Source: Tuberibacillus sp. Marseille-P3662
GTDB lineage: Bacteria > Bacillota > Bacilli > Bacillales > Sporolactobacillaceae
Assembly: GCF_900178005.1 (NCBI RefSeq)
Contig: NZ_FXBS01000006.1
Location: 806,001 to 870,000 of the forward strand
Direction of reading: 5' to 3'
Length of the DNA: 64,000 bases
Position numbers and translations under genes: made by a program
The notes under the pieces: model-generated
Told to the model about the DNA's origin: nothing
What the model saw: the letters and a program-made list of their open reading frames with translations, nothing else
Databases searched by the model: none
Shown: piece after piece, positions 32,823-42,249 of the stretch
Numbering within the stretch: position 1 is the first letter of the stretch
Layout of the letters: each line of letters starts with the position of its first letter

Positions 32823-34334
32823 ATGGCCAATATTCGAGAGATTGAACAACAATACTTTGATTATGTTAATAAATTGCAACATTACGAAGAAGCCAGCGGT
32901 GTTCTAAACTGGGATTTGCGCACCGGTGCTCCGAAAAAAGGTGTTGAACAACGTTCAGAAGTGATCGGAACACTTTCGGAAACCATTTATAACATGCAAA
33001 CATCGGATCAAATGAAGGCGTACTTAGATGCCCTTGAAACGCCCGATGTGCAATCGGAGTTATCGGACATCACGAAAAGGTCTGTAGCTGAATCAAGAAA
33101 AGATTATAATTTGAATGTTAAAATTCCAGCGAATGAATTTAAAGAATACGTTATTTTGCAATCAAAATCAGAAAATGTATGGGAAGAAGCCAAGGAAAAA
33201 TCCGATTTTTCCTTGTTGCAGCCCTATCTTGAGAAATTAGTTGAATTCAAAAAACGTTTCGCGGACTACTGGGAACCTGAAGGCTCACGATATGATGCTT
33301 TATTAGATATGTTTGAGCCAGGCGTCAAAGAAACCGACATTGATCGTGTTTTCAATGAGCTGCGTGAGCATATTACACCGCTTGTCCAAGCGATTTCGGA
33401 AGCTGGTAACAAACCGGAAACCCAGTCTTTACAAAAGTCGTTTCCCGCTGCAAAACAGCGAGCTTTTAGTGAATATATTCTTAATGAAATGGGCTATGAT
33501 TTTGCAGCAGGGCGGCTTGATGAAACGTCCCATCCTTTTGCAACCGGATTAAACCGTGGCGATGTTCGTGTGACAACGAATTATAATGAAAATGATTTCC
33601 GTCTAGCTGTTTTTGGTACCATTCATGAAGGCGGCCACGCGCTTTATGAACAGAATATTGGTGGAGAACTTGAAGGCACACCTTTGGCTGGCGGAACTTC
33701 AATGGGTATTCACGAGTCCCAGTCCCTGTTTTTTGAGAACTTTGTCGGTCGAAGTTATGGTTTTTGGAAGCGATACTACGACGATTTTAAAACCTACACA
33801 AACGGTCAATTTAATAACATGGGGCTTGATGATTTTTATCGTTCCATTAATGTGGCTGGTCCATCGTTTATACGTATTGAGGCGGATGAATTAACCTACC
33901 CTCTCCATATAATTGTTCGTTTTGAACTTGAGCGGGCTTTGTTTAGGGACGAAATTACAGTTGCTGATCTTCCAGGGTTGTGGAATGAGAAGATGGCAGA
34001 GTATTTAGGTATTCGACCCCAATCAGATCGGGAGGGCGTCTTGCAAGATATTCATTGGTCCGGAGGAGAATTTGGTTATTTTCCTTCGTATGCCTTAGGT
34101 TATCTTTACGCAGCTCAATTTAAGCATACAATGGATCAAGAAATTGACGTTGAACAACACTTGGAAAAAGGGAACATCGCGCCCGTTAGAGAATGGTTAA
34201 CACAGCATATTCATCAATATGGTGCCATGAAAAAACCGAAAGAAATTTTGCGTGATGTAACCGGTGAGCCGATGAATGCCAAATACTTAATAAATTATTT
34301 AACGAATAAATACAAAGGGATTTATCAATTATAA
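32823..34334 (+). CDS. ypwA: M32 (Taq) metallocarboxypeptidase, YpwA
   Basis: A 503-residue zinc carboxypeptidase. The active site is HEGGHALYEQN (HExxH), with the third ligand glutamate in GIHESQSLFFENFVGRS. The IRIEADELTYPLHIIVRFELERALF segment is the family's C-terminal signature. The GTG at 32814 overlaps the SD TAGGTG; the ATG at 32823 is properly spaced. It trims C-terminal residues from peptides in the cytoplasm. Confidence 0.93.
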   Translation: MANIREIEQQYFDYVNKLQHYEEASGVLNWDLRTGAPKKGVEQRSEVIGTLSETIYNMQTSDQMKAYLDALETPDVQSELSDITKRSVAESRKDYNLNVKIPANEFKEYVILQSKSENVWEEAKEKSDFSLLQPYLEKLVEFKKRFADYWEPEGSRYDALLDMFEPGVKETDIDRVFNELREHITPLVQAISEAGNKPETQSLQKSFPAAKQRAFSEYILNEMGYDFAAGRLDETSHPFATGLNRGDVRVTTNYNENDFRLAVFGTIHEGGHALYEQNIGGELEGTPLAGGTSMGIHESQSLFFENFVGRSYGFWKRYYDDFKTYTNGQFNNMGLDDFYRSINVAGPSFIRIEADELTYPLHIIVRFELERALFRDEITVADLPGLWNEKMAEYLGIRPQSDREGVLQDIHWSGGEFGYFPSYALGYLYAAQFKHTMDQEIDVEQHLEKGNIAPVREWLTQHIHQYGAMKKPKEILRDVTGEPMNAKYLINYLTNKYKGIYQL

Positions 34335-34366
34335 ACGGTGCATCCGTTTTATAGGGAGGTATCTTC

Positions 34367-34777
34367 TTGACAGTTGTCAATCCCGACCATGAAGATATTC
34401 AAACGATTTTATATCAGGCGAAACGCATTGCTGTTGTTGGATTATCTGATAAACCCGAGCGTACGTCCTATCAAGTAGCAAAATATATCCATGACGCTGG
34501 ATACGACATTATTCCCGTTAACCCTAATGTGGATCAAGTCTTTGGTTGTAACGCTGTTTCCAAATTAGAGGACATACAGGGTCATGTGGACATTGTCAAT
34601 GTCTTTCGAAGAAGTGAATACTTACTTGATGTAGCCAAAGAAGCTGTGTCTATTGATTTTGATGTTTTCTGGGCACAGTTGGGTTTAGTGAATGAAAAAA
34701 CGTATGATTTCTTGCAAGAGCATGACAAAACGGTGATTATGGATCGATGTATAAAAATTGAACATACCGGTCTATAA
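34367..34777 (+). CDS. CoA-binding domain protein, YccU family
   Basis: A 136-residue single Rossmann CoA-binding domain, as in succinyl-CoA ligase alpha subunits: KRIAVVGLSDKPERTSYQVAKYIHDAGYDIIPVNPN and a terminal VIMDRCIKIEH. The phosphorylatable histidine domain is absent. TTG start with GGGAGGT. It lies 32 nt after ypwA, so may be co-transcribed, and ends at a strong terminator. Confidence 0.9.
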   Translation: MTVVNPDHEDIQTILYQAKRIAVVGLSDKPERTSYQVAKYIHDAGYDIIPVNPNVDQVFGCNAVSKLEDIQGHVDIVNVFRRSEYLLDVAKEAVSIDFDVFWAQLGLVNEKTYDFLQEHDKTVIMDRCIKIEHTGL

Positions 34778-34788
34778 TGGTTGGTACT

Positions 34789-34823
34789 CACCCCATCTGT
34801 TCGATTAGATGGGGTGTTTTTTT
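34789..34823 (+). terminator. Intrinsic terminator
   Basis: CACCCCATCT, loop, AGATGGGGTG followed by seven T. Confidence 0.92.
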
Positions 34824-34922
34824 CACCACCCGTGGTTTTATAAAATAAAATAAAAAATAAAGTCTTTTAAGGAAACAGGCGTTCTGATATTCTTGTATAT
34901 AGAGCTTTCAGAAGAACTGAGC

Positions 34923-35006
34923 GGAGACTTCCTGCTACGCTAAGTACTACCATATCATTTTAGCAGGGAAGTAAAGTCGACGTCGTAAAAATGATTGCAG
35001 AGGGAG
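34923..35006 (+). repeat. SD-carrying interspersed repeat, copy A
   Basis: The first of two tandem units before parE. Bases 34934-35006 (73 nt) are identical to 35016-35088. It begins GGAG-ACTTCC and ends AGAGGGAG. Arms ACTTCC...TGCT and AGCA...GGAAGT can pair around the middle. GTCGAC and CGACGTCG palindromes lie in the 3' half. No gene lies between the upstream terminator and parE. Confidence 0.85.
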
Positions 35007-35088
35007 CACTTCCCCGCTACGCTAAGTACTACCATATCATTTTAGCAGGGAAGTAAAGTCGACGTCGTAAAAATGATTGCAGAGGGAG
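35003..35088 (+). repeat. SD-carrying interspersed repeat, copy B
   Basis: Second tandem unit (period 82), sharing GGAG (35003-35006) with copy A. ACTTCCC (35008-35014) and GGGAAGT (35048-35054) pair, with inner GCTAA/UUAGC. Its final AGAGGGAG is the only SD of parE, whose ATG starts four bases later. An ATG inside the unit (35073) opens an 8-codon frame whose TGA overlaps the parE ATG. Confidence 0.85.
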
Positions 35089-35092
35089 AACG

Positions 35093-37075
35093 ATGACTTT
35101 GACAAATATGATGAATCAATATAATGATGATTCCATTCAAATTTTGGAGGGGCTTGAGGCCGTTCGAAAACGACCGGGAATGTATATAGGCTCAACTGAT
35201 GCCAAAGGGCTACATCATTTAGTTTTCGAAATTGTTGATAACTCGGTTGATGAAGCATTGGCAGGTTACGGTGATGTTATAGATGTGCACGTACATAATG
35301 ATCAAAGCATCAGCATTTCTGATTATGGCCGGGGAATGCCTACAGGTACCCACCGAACAGGCAAACCGACACCTGAAGTGATTTTCACCATTCTTCATGC
35401 CGGTGGTAAGTTTGGACAACAAGGCGGATATAAAACGAGTGGCGGTTTACATGGTGTTGGTGCGTCTGTTGTTAATGCGTTATCCGAGTGGTTAGAAGTG
35501 ACGATTTTCCGTGATGGTCAAAAATACCGGCAGCGATTTGAGAATGGCGGACGTCCGGTGACCACACTTGAGCATAAAGGGAATACGAGGAAGTCAGGAA
35601 CAACGATTCATTTTAAACCAGATCCTACAATTTTTACTAACACAACATTTCATCATGAAACATTAAGTGAACGTCTACGAGAGGCCGCTTTTCTTCTAAA
35701 AGGGGTAGCAATCACTCTGAAAGATGACCGTACAGAGGAAGCGGAGACCTATCAATATGAGTCAGGTATCCAAGCCTTTATTGACTACTTAAATGAAGAC
35801 AAAGATACGTTGCACGCAGTGGCTGCATTCGAAGGGAATAGTAACGATATTGAAGTTGACGTTGCTTTTCAATTTAATGATGGTTATGCTGAGAATATTC
35901 TATCATTCGTTAATAATGTTCGGACCAGAGATGGAGGAACACATGAATCCGGATTTAAAACAGCTGTCACCCGTGCTTTTAATGATTATGCCCGTAAGAC
36001 AGGTCTGATTAAGGAAAAGGATAAAAACTTGGATGGCAGTGATATTCGTGAAGGATTTACAGGTATTGTGTCGGTTAGAGTCCCTGAGGCTCAGCTGCAG
36101 TTTGAAGGGCAAACGAAAAGCAAGTTAGGTACAAGTGAAGCACGTTCAGCTGTTGATACGATTGTTTCCGAGCAGTTAACTTACTTTTTAGAGGAAAACC
36201 CAAAAGTGAGTGAAATGTTGATTAAAAAAGCTGTTAAAGCTCAACAAGCTCGGGAGGCGGCAAGAAAAGCGCGAGAAGATGCCCGCAACGGTAAGAAAAA
36301 TAAGAAAAGAGAATCGGTGTTAAGTGGAAAATTGACACCAGCAGCATCCAAAAACAGAGAGAAAAATGAACTATATCTTGTTGAAGGCGATTCAGCTGGT
36401 GGATCGGCGAAACAAGGCCGCGATCGTAAGTTTCAAGCGATTCTGCCACTTCGGGGAAAAGTCATCAACACAGAAAAGGCTAAACTCGGTGATATCTTTA
36501 AAAATGAAGAAATCAACACAATTATTCACGCGATTGGTGCTGGTGTTGGCGCAGATTTCAATTTAGAAGACTCCAGTTATGATAAAGTCGTGATTATGAC
36601 AGATGCCGATACGGATGGGGCTCATATTCAGGTGTTGCTCTTAACATTTTTCTACCGTTATATGCGTTCATTGATTGAATCCGGAAAGGTCTTCATTGCT
36701 TTGCCGCCGCTTTATAAAGTCAGCAAAGGCAGTGGGGCGAAACAAAAGGTCGAGTATGCTTGGAATGAGGACGGTCTTCAGGCCGCCATCAAAGAGGTTG
36801 GAAAAGGTTACGCGATACAAAGGTATAAAGGCTTAGGTGAAATGAACGCTGAGCAACTTTGGGAAACGACGATGAATCCAGAGACGCGCACCTTGATTCG
36901 GGTGAAAATTGACGACGTCGCCCGTGCAGAACGCCGGGTTTCTGTCTTGATGGGGGATAAAGTTGATCCCCGTCGAAAATGGATTGAATCCCATGTTGCA
37001 TTTGGTTTGGATGAAGAAACAAATATACTTGAAAACGAAAACTTGTCTGTGACTGAAATAGAGGGGGATCAGTAA
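35093..37075 (+). CDS. parE: DNA topoisomerase IV subunit B
   Basis: A 660-residue ATPase subunit of Topo IV, the decatenase. GHKL ATP-binding motifs are EIVDNSVDEALAGYGD, DYGRGMPTG and SGGLHGVGASVVNALSEW. The transducer domain precedes the Toprim motifs LVEGDSAGGSAKQGRDR and MTDADTDGAHIQ. Its C-terminus overlaps no other gene and parC starts four bases after the stop. Translation initiation depends on the repeat-borne SD immediately upstream. Confidence 0.96.
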   Translation: MTLTNMMNQYNDDSIQILEGLEAVRKRPGMYIGSTDAKGLHHLVFEIVDNSVDEALAGYGDVIDVHVHNDQSISISDYGRGMPTGTHRTGKPTPEVIFTILHAGGKFGQQGGYKTSGGLHGVGASVVNALSEWLEVTIFRDGQKYRQRFENGGRPVTTLEHKGNTRKSGTTIHFKPDPTIFTNTTFHHETLSERLREAAFLLKGVAITLKDDRTEEAETYQYESGIQAFIDYLNEDKDTLHAVAAFEGNSNDIEVDVAFQFNDGYAENILSFVNNVRTRDGGTHESGFKTAVTRAFNDYARKTGLIKEKDKNLDGSDIREGFTGIVSVRVPEAQLQFEGQTKSKLGTSEARSAVDTIVSEQLTYFLEENPKVSEMLIKKAVKAQQAREAARKAREDARNGKKNKKRESVLSGKLTPAASKNREKNELYLVEGDSAGGSAKQGRDRKFQAILPLRGKVINTEKAKLGDIFKNEEINTIIHAIGAGVGADFNLEDSSYDKVVIMTDADTDGAHIQVLLLTFFYRYMRSLIESGKVFIALPPLYKVSKGSGAKQKVEYAWNEDGLQAAIKEVGKGYAIQRYKGLGEMNAEQLWETTMNPETRTLIRVKIDDVARAERRVSVLMGDKVDPRRKWIESHVAFGLDEETNILENENLSVTEIEGDQ

Positions 37076-37078
37076 CTT

Positions 37079-39517
37079 ATGGCAAACTCAGAGAAGTTGT
37101 TGGATCTTCCATTGGAAGAAGTGATCGGTGATCGATTCAGTATTTACAGTAAATATATTATCCAAGAACGGGCTTTACCGGACGTTCGCGATGGATTGAA
37201 GCCGGTACAGCGGCGGATTCTTTACGCGATGAATCAAGACGGGAATACATCTGAAAAGCCTTATCGTAAAGCTGCGAAAACGGTTGGTAATGTCATCGGA
37301 AATTATCACCCCCACGGTGATACATCTGTTTATGATGCGATGGTTCGTATGAGTCAGGAATGGAAAGTGCGCAATCTTCTCGTAGAAATGCATGGAAACA
37401 ACGGGAGCCTTGATGGTGATCCACCCGCAGCCATGCGTTATACGGAAGCGCGCTTGGCCCCCATAGCTTCACAATTATTAACAGATATAGACAAAGAAAC
37501 TGTCGATTTTGTTCCCAACTTTGATGACACTATCAACGAACCGATTGTGTTACCAGCTAAATTCCCTAATTTACTCGTGAACGGGTCAACGGGTATCTCC
37601 GCGGGGTATGCGACAGATATTCCACCGCATAACTTGTCAGAAGTCATTGATGCGACCATGATGCTTATTGATCAACCTAACGCTGATTTGGCGCAAGTGA
37701 TGACCGTGTTGAAAGGTCCCGATTTTCCGACTGGTGGTATTGTCCAAGGCAAAGAAGGAATTGAAAAAGCCTACCGCACTGGGAAAGGCAGAATTGTCGT
37801 TAGAGGGAAGGCAGAAGTCGAAAGCCTTCGCGGCGGTCGTGAGCAGATCATCATTGATGAACTCCCGTATGAAGTCAATAAGGCGAATATGGTTAAAAAG
37901 ATGGAAGAATTGCGTCTTGATCGAAAAGTCGAAGGTGTCGCAGAGGTTCGCGACGAAACGGATCGAACCGGAACGCGAGTCATTATTGAATTGAAAAAAG
38001 ACGGTGATGCCGAGGGTGTTTTAAACTACTTTTATAAAAATACTGATCTGCAAATCACGTATAATTTCAATATGGTGGCTATACGGAATAAAACACCGCA
38101 AATCATGGGATTAATGGACATCCTGAAATCTTATATTGATCACCAAAAGGATGTTGTAACAAAACGCAGCCGCTATGAGTTGAATAAAGCAAAAGATCGT
38201 CAGCACATTGTTGAAGGTTTGATTAAGGCCGTCTCTATTCTTGATGACGTGATTCAAACGATCCGTGCCTCCAAAGATAAAAAAGATGCGAAACAAAACT
38301 TGATGGACGCTTATAGCTTTACAGAAGCGCAGGCGGAAGCAATTGTTAACTTGCAACTGTATCGTTTAACGAATACAGATATTCAAACACTGGAGCAAGA
38401 AGCGGAAGAACTGAATCAAACCATTGAAAGATTAGAAGCGATTTTGAACAGTGAATCGAAACTTAAATCAGTCATCAAGCAAGAGCTTAAGCAAGTGAGG
38501 AAAGCGTATGGGGACGAACGCCGAACGAAGATTGAGGATGAGATTGAAGAGATTAAAATTGACCTGGAAGTCATGGTCGCACCTGAAGATGTCATGCTTT
38601 CCTTGACAAAAGAAGGTTACATCAAGCGATCCAGTCTACGGTCTTATATGGCAAGCAACGGTGAAGACGCCCCCATGAAGGATACGGACCGTATGCTATT
38701 GAAAGAAGAAATCAATACAACCGATACGTTATTAGTCTTTACTAGCAAAGGAAACTATCTTTATTTACCTGTACACAAAATACCGGAAAAGCGTTGGAAA
38801 GAACTAGGTCAGCATTTAGCGTACCTTGTGCCTATTGATCAAGATGAAAGTGTCGTGCATGCGATTAAGGTTCAAGAATTCTCTGAGGATCATTATTTAA
38901 CGTTTATCACACGAAATGGACAAGTAAAACGAACCCCACTAGCTGATTACAAAGCGCAACGACATGCCAAACCGTTAATGGCTTTACGTCTTAAGAATGA
39001 CGATGAATTAATTGATATTCATCTCACAGATGGTGATCATGATTTGTTGCTTATGACCCGGTACGGTTATGCGCTATGGTTTCATGAAGGAGAAGCCAAA
39101 CTCGTAGGTCAGCGGGCGGCTGGTGTCAAAGGGATTCAACTAAAAGATGAAGATTACGTCGTGGGTGCAAAAACATTTGGCGTCGGGCAGCGCCCGAATC
39201 TTGTGATAGCAACTCAACGTGGTGCGATAAAAAAGATGGCCATTTATCATACGTTGGAAAAATCATCACGCGCTAAAAGAGGTGCATTGAGCCTGCGTGA
39301 GTTGAAAAAACAACCTCACCGCATCGCTGGTATTGCTTTAGTCTACGGTCAAGAAACGATTCATCTACAAACTGAGAGCCTTGAACAAGTCGATGTTGCT
39401 GTGGATGAATTGCGTACGAATGACCGCTTGAGCAATGGTCATTATGTCTTGGACCAGGACCAATCAGGGGAAGTTCAGGAACTTTGGTTAACTTATCCTG
39501 ACAATCAGGAAAAATAA
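37079..39517 (+). CDS. parC: DNA topoisomerase IV subunit A
   Basis: An 812-residue cleavage/religation subunit. The catalytic tyrosine is Y121 in PAAMRYTEARL. The quinolone-resistance region reads YHPHGDTSVYDAMVRMSQ, with Thr82 where Ser is usual. A C-terminal DNA-wrapping beta-propeller with repeated LxxRxG-like blades (SLTKEGYIKR, ITRNGQVKRT, ATQRGAIKKM) follows. It lacks the GyrA box, supporting ParC. SD GAGGGGG within the parE 3' end. Confidence 0.95.
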   Translation: MANSEKLLDLPLEEVIGDRFSIYSKYIIQERALPDVRDGLKPVQRRILYAMNQDGNTSEKPYRKAAKTVGNVIGNYHPHGDTSVYDAMVRMSQEWKVRNLLVEMHGNNGSLDGDPPAAMRYTEARLAPIASQLLTDIDKETVDFVPNFDDTINEPIVLPAKFPNLLVNGSTGISAGYATDIPPHNLSEVIDATMMLIDQPNADLAQVMTVLKGPDFPTGGIVQGKEGIEKAYRTGKGRIVVRGKAEVESLRGGREQIIIDELPYEVNKANMVKKMEELRLDRKVEGVAEVRDETDRTGTRVIIELKKDGDAEGVLNYFYKNTDLQITYNFNMVAIRNKTPQIMGLMDILKSYIDHQKDVVTKRSRYELNKAKDRQHIVEGLIKAVSILDDVIQTIRASKDKKDAKQNLMDAYSFTEAQAEAIVNLQLYRLTNTDIQTLEQEAEELNQTIERLEAILNSESKLKSVIKQELKQVRKAYGDERRTKIEDEIEEIKIDLEVMVAPEDVMLSLTKEGYIKRSSLRSYMASNGEDAPMKDTDRMLLKEEINTTDTLLVFTSKGNYLYLPVHKIPEKRWKELGQHLAYLVPIDQDESVVHAIKVQEFSEDHYLTFITRNGQVKRTPLADYKAQRHAKPLMALRLKNDDELIDIHLTDGDHDLLLMTRYGYALWFHEGEAKLVGQRAAGVKGIQLKDEDYVVGAKTFGVGQRPNLVIATQRGAIKKMAIYHTLEKSSRAKRGALSLRELKKQPHRIAGIALVYGQETIHLQTESLEQVDVAVDELRTNDRLSNGHYVLDQDQSGEVQELWLTYPDNQEK

Positions 39518-39534
39518 AGACGATATTTCATCTA

Positions 39535-39569
39535 AAGAAGGTGTTCTAAAACGAGCACCTTCTTTTTTT
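39535..39569 (+). terminator. Intrinsic terminator of parEC
   Basis: AAGAAGGTG, loop, CACCTTCTT and T tract. Confidence 0.88.
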
Positions 39570-39642
39570 ATGCTTTGATATATATGTATAAAATGCCTCA
39601 TGATGTAAAATAACTAAATTGATAAATGGAAAGGACGGTTAA

Positions 39643-41127
39643 ATGATGTTCTTTAATAACAAACGCAAAGAAAATGATAAAAAAAGCTTGCAAGAGTTAA
39701 TGAAAAGAGCAAGCCGTTCTTTTGACTTCACCCAATACACATATCAAGCGGGTCAACATAAGGTTTGGATTTATTATTTAAGAACGCTAATCAATAATGA
39801 GACACTTAATAGAAGTGTATTACCTTATTTACATAAAAAGGTTGACTCGTTTGAAAGTTTCGTTAATGTCATTCCTATTGAAGATATCAAGGTGACTAAT
39901 GATGTAGATAAGATAAAGGCAGAATATTTACGTGGTAAAGTGATTATACAAGAGGATCGGGAAAACGGAAATTGTCTCATCATTAATATTCCAAAAAATG
40001 AAAGCCGACAAATTAGTACATCAGAAGTTGAATTTTCGGTTGTGGGGCCCAAGGAATCTTTTATTGAGAATATGGACACGAATATTAATTTGATTCGCAA
40101 ACGATTGCCTTTACCACAGTTAGAATTCAAAGAAATGACCATTGGTAAATTGACGAAGACAAAAGTTTCTGTCTGTTATATCAAAGGTATCGCCAATGAC
40201 GAGAATATTAACACCATTACGCAAAGATTAGAAGACCTAGAGTTTGATCAAATCAATGATAGCACCTATCTTATGCAACTGATTTCGGACCACTCGTCAT
40301 CCATTTTTCCATTATTCATTAATACGGAACGGCCAGACAGGGTGGCGGCAGTTCTTGCAGAAGGTAAAGTATGTGTGTTAACCAGTGGATCACCTTCTGT
40401 CTTAATTATGCCGACCACCCTTACCGAGTTTTTTTCAGCCGTTGAGGATTATTATATTAATTGGATTATGGGAACAGCCTTCCGAATCATCCGATTATTC
40501 TCTGTAATGTTTTCAATATTTGCGACGCCGCTTTATGTTGCGGTTCTAACGTATCACTTTGAAATGGTTCCCAAGGACTTATTAAGCACATTGATATCGT
40601 CACGGGCAAACATTCCGTTTCCGCCTATACTGGAAGTCTTATTTTTGGAGTTAACGATTGAGCTTCTTCGTGAGGCAGGAGCAAGATTACCGACAAAAGT
40701 CGGACAAACACTCGGTATTGTGGGTGGGATCGTCATCGGTCAGGCATCGGTGGAGGCGGGTTTGACAAGTAATATTTTGTTAATTGTTGTGGCTTTAGCC
40801 GCCCTAGCTTCATTTACAACCCCGATTTATAAAATGGCCAATACCATCCGTTTATTGCGTTTTCCGTTTGTTATATGTGCACAAATATGGGGACTTGTCG
40901 GTATTATGATCGGTTTGGCTTTTCTACTCACGCATCTCATACGCTTGGAATCATTAGGTCGACCTTATATGGAACCCATTTATCCATTAAGACTCTCGGA
41001 TGTGAGTGATGCGATATTACGAATGCCATTCAGTCGGTCGACACGTCGTCCGATGCTTATGAGGCCGAAAGATCGAAACCGTGTGAATTCGAAGCGTGCT
41101 GCCAAAAGGAAAGACATCGACGAGTAA
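39643..41127 (+). CDS. Spore germination receptor subunit A (GerAA/GerKA family)
   Basis: A 494-residue inner-membrane protein of a Ger nutrient receptor. The N-terminal hydrophilic domain (about 1-240) includes the typical DLISDHSSSIFPLFINTERPDRVAAVLAEGKVCVLTSGSPSVLIMPTTL-like region. It is followed by about five membrane spans (TAFRIIRLFSVMFSIFATPLYVAVLTYH; VGQTLGIVGGIVIGQASVEAGL). First gene of an A-B-C operon; SD AAAGGACGG. Confidence 0.92.
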   Translation: MMFFNNKRKENDKKSLQELMKRASRSFDFTQYTYQAGQHKVWIYYLRTLINNETLNRSVLPYLHKKVDSFESFVNVIPIEDIKVTNDVDKIKAEYLRGKVIIQEDRENGNCLIINIPKNESRQISTSEVEFSVVGPKESFIENMDTNINLIRKRLPLPQLEFKEMTIGKLTKTKVSVCYIKGIANDENINTITQRLEDLEFDQINDSTYLMQLISDHSSSIFPLFINTERPDRVAAVLAEGKVCVLTSGSPSVLIMPTTLTEFFSAVEDYYINWIMGTAFRIIRLFSVMFSIFATPLYVAVLTYHFEMVPKDLLSTLISSRANIPFPPILEVLFLELTIELLREAGARLPTKVGQTLGIVGGIVIGQASVEAGLTSNILLIVVALAALASFTTPIYKMANTIRLLRFPFVICAQIWGLVGIMIGLAFLLTHLIRLESLGRPYMEPIYPLRLSDVSDAILRMPFSRSTRRPMLMRPKDRNRVNSKRAAKRKDIDE

Positions 41128-41154
41128 TCATTCAATGCAATGGGAGGAAGACTG

Positions 41155-42249
41155 ATGGGCAAGGTACATGTTCCGGAAAACAGACAAGTGTCTGGGTTTT
41201 ACTTATTCTATCTCATTCATACGATGCAAGCCGGTGTCGGTATGCTTGGTTATCAGAAATATGTGACCGATGTCTCCGAAAATGATGCTTGGATATCTGT
41301 TTTGATTGCGGGATTGTCCGTTAATGTGATTCTCTTTTTTATGTTTAAGCTATTAGACAAACATAAAGGTGATCTCGTTGAGGTGAATCGTCTTTATCTA
41401 GGAAAGTGGATTGGTGGGCTAATCAGTACGATTTATGCTGTTTATTTTATAACGGTGGGTGTGACTGTCTTAAGAACCTACACAGAAATTGTTCAAGTTT
41501 GGGTGTTTCCGAAGTTAGGAACAAGCTTTTTTGTGTTAACGATTCTTTTATTAATATATTATATCGTTTCCGGTGGATTTCGCATCGTCAATGGTGTCGT
41601 CTTTCTTGGTGTTGCTGTACCATTTTGGCTGCTTGTGATTTTGTTTTTTAATATTCCATTTTCAGATTTCACCTCAATTTTTCCAGTTTATGATCACTCA
41701 ACCACAACGATTTTAAAGGGATCAAATGTGGCATTGTTAAATTATTTGGGGTTTAGCTCACTGATGATCTTTTATCCTTTTATTAAAGATGGAAATAAAT
41801 CAAAAAAATGGGCTCACTTAGGGGCGGTTTTAACCACAGCGGCTTATACATTAATTATTGTGGTAGCCATTGCTTTTTTCAGTGAAGGGCAATTGAATGA
41901 TACTTATTGGGCTACTTTAAGTCTTGTTAAATACGTGCAATTTCCGTTTCTTGAACGGCTGGAGTTTATTTATATCTCATTTTGGTTATTAATTGTCCTG
42001 CCTAATATAGCTGTTTCATTTTGGGCGGCAAGCCGGATATTGAAAAGAGTCTATCCTATCAAACAAAAGCATGCACTTATTTTAATATTGATTCTTTCAA
42101 TGATCGGTTCAGTCTTAATAACCACACGTCAGGGGATCAGTCAATTGAACACACAGACAGCATTATTTGGTACGATTCTCACCTATATTTATATCCCTGG
42201 CTTATTCGTGTTGTCACTGATTTTTGGGAAAGGGCGGACGAAGGAATGA
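41155..42249 (+). CDS. Spore germination receptor subunit B (GerAB/GerKB family)
   Basis: A 364-residue permease-like subunit with about ten membrane spans, APC-superfamily related; in GerA-type receptors this subunit binds the nutrient germinant. The N-terminal QVSGFYLFYLIHTMQAGVGMLGYQKYV and the mid WVFPKLGTSFFVLTILLLIYYIVSGGF are typical. The in-frame ATG at 41140 lies before the SD GGGAGGAAG; the ATG at 41155 follows it. The stop overlaps the subunit C start (ATGA). Confidence 0.92.
   Translation: MGKVHVPENRQVSGFYLFYLIHTMQAGVGMLGYQKYVTDVSENDAWISVLIAGLSVNVILFFMFKLLDKHKGDLVEVNRLYLGKWIGGLISTIYAVYFITVGVTVLRTYTEIVQVWVFPKLGTSFFVLTILLLIYYIVSGGFRIVNGVVFLGVAVPFWLLVILFFNIPFSDFTSIFPVYDHSTTTILKGSNVALLNYLGFSSLMIFYPFIKDGNKSKKWAHLGAVLTTAAYTLIIVVAIAFFSEGQLNDTYWATLSLVKYVQFPFLERLEFIYISFWLLIVLPNIAVSFWAASRILKRVYPIKQKHALILILILSMIGSVLITTRQGISQLNTQTALFGTILTYIYIPGLFVLSLIFGKGRTKE

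Noticed and set aside
34923-35088. CRISPR array
   Set aside because: Only two units, no distinct spacers (the units abut), and no cas genes.
39570-39642. SigG promoter of the gerA-type operon
   Set aside because: TGTATA is present, but no CATAMTA-like -10 lies at the right spacing.
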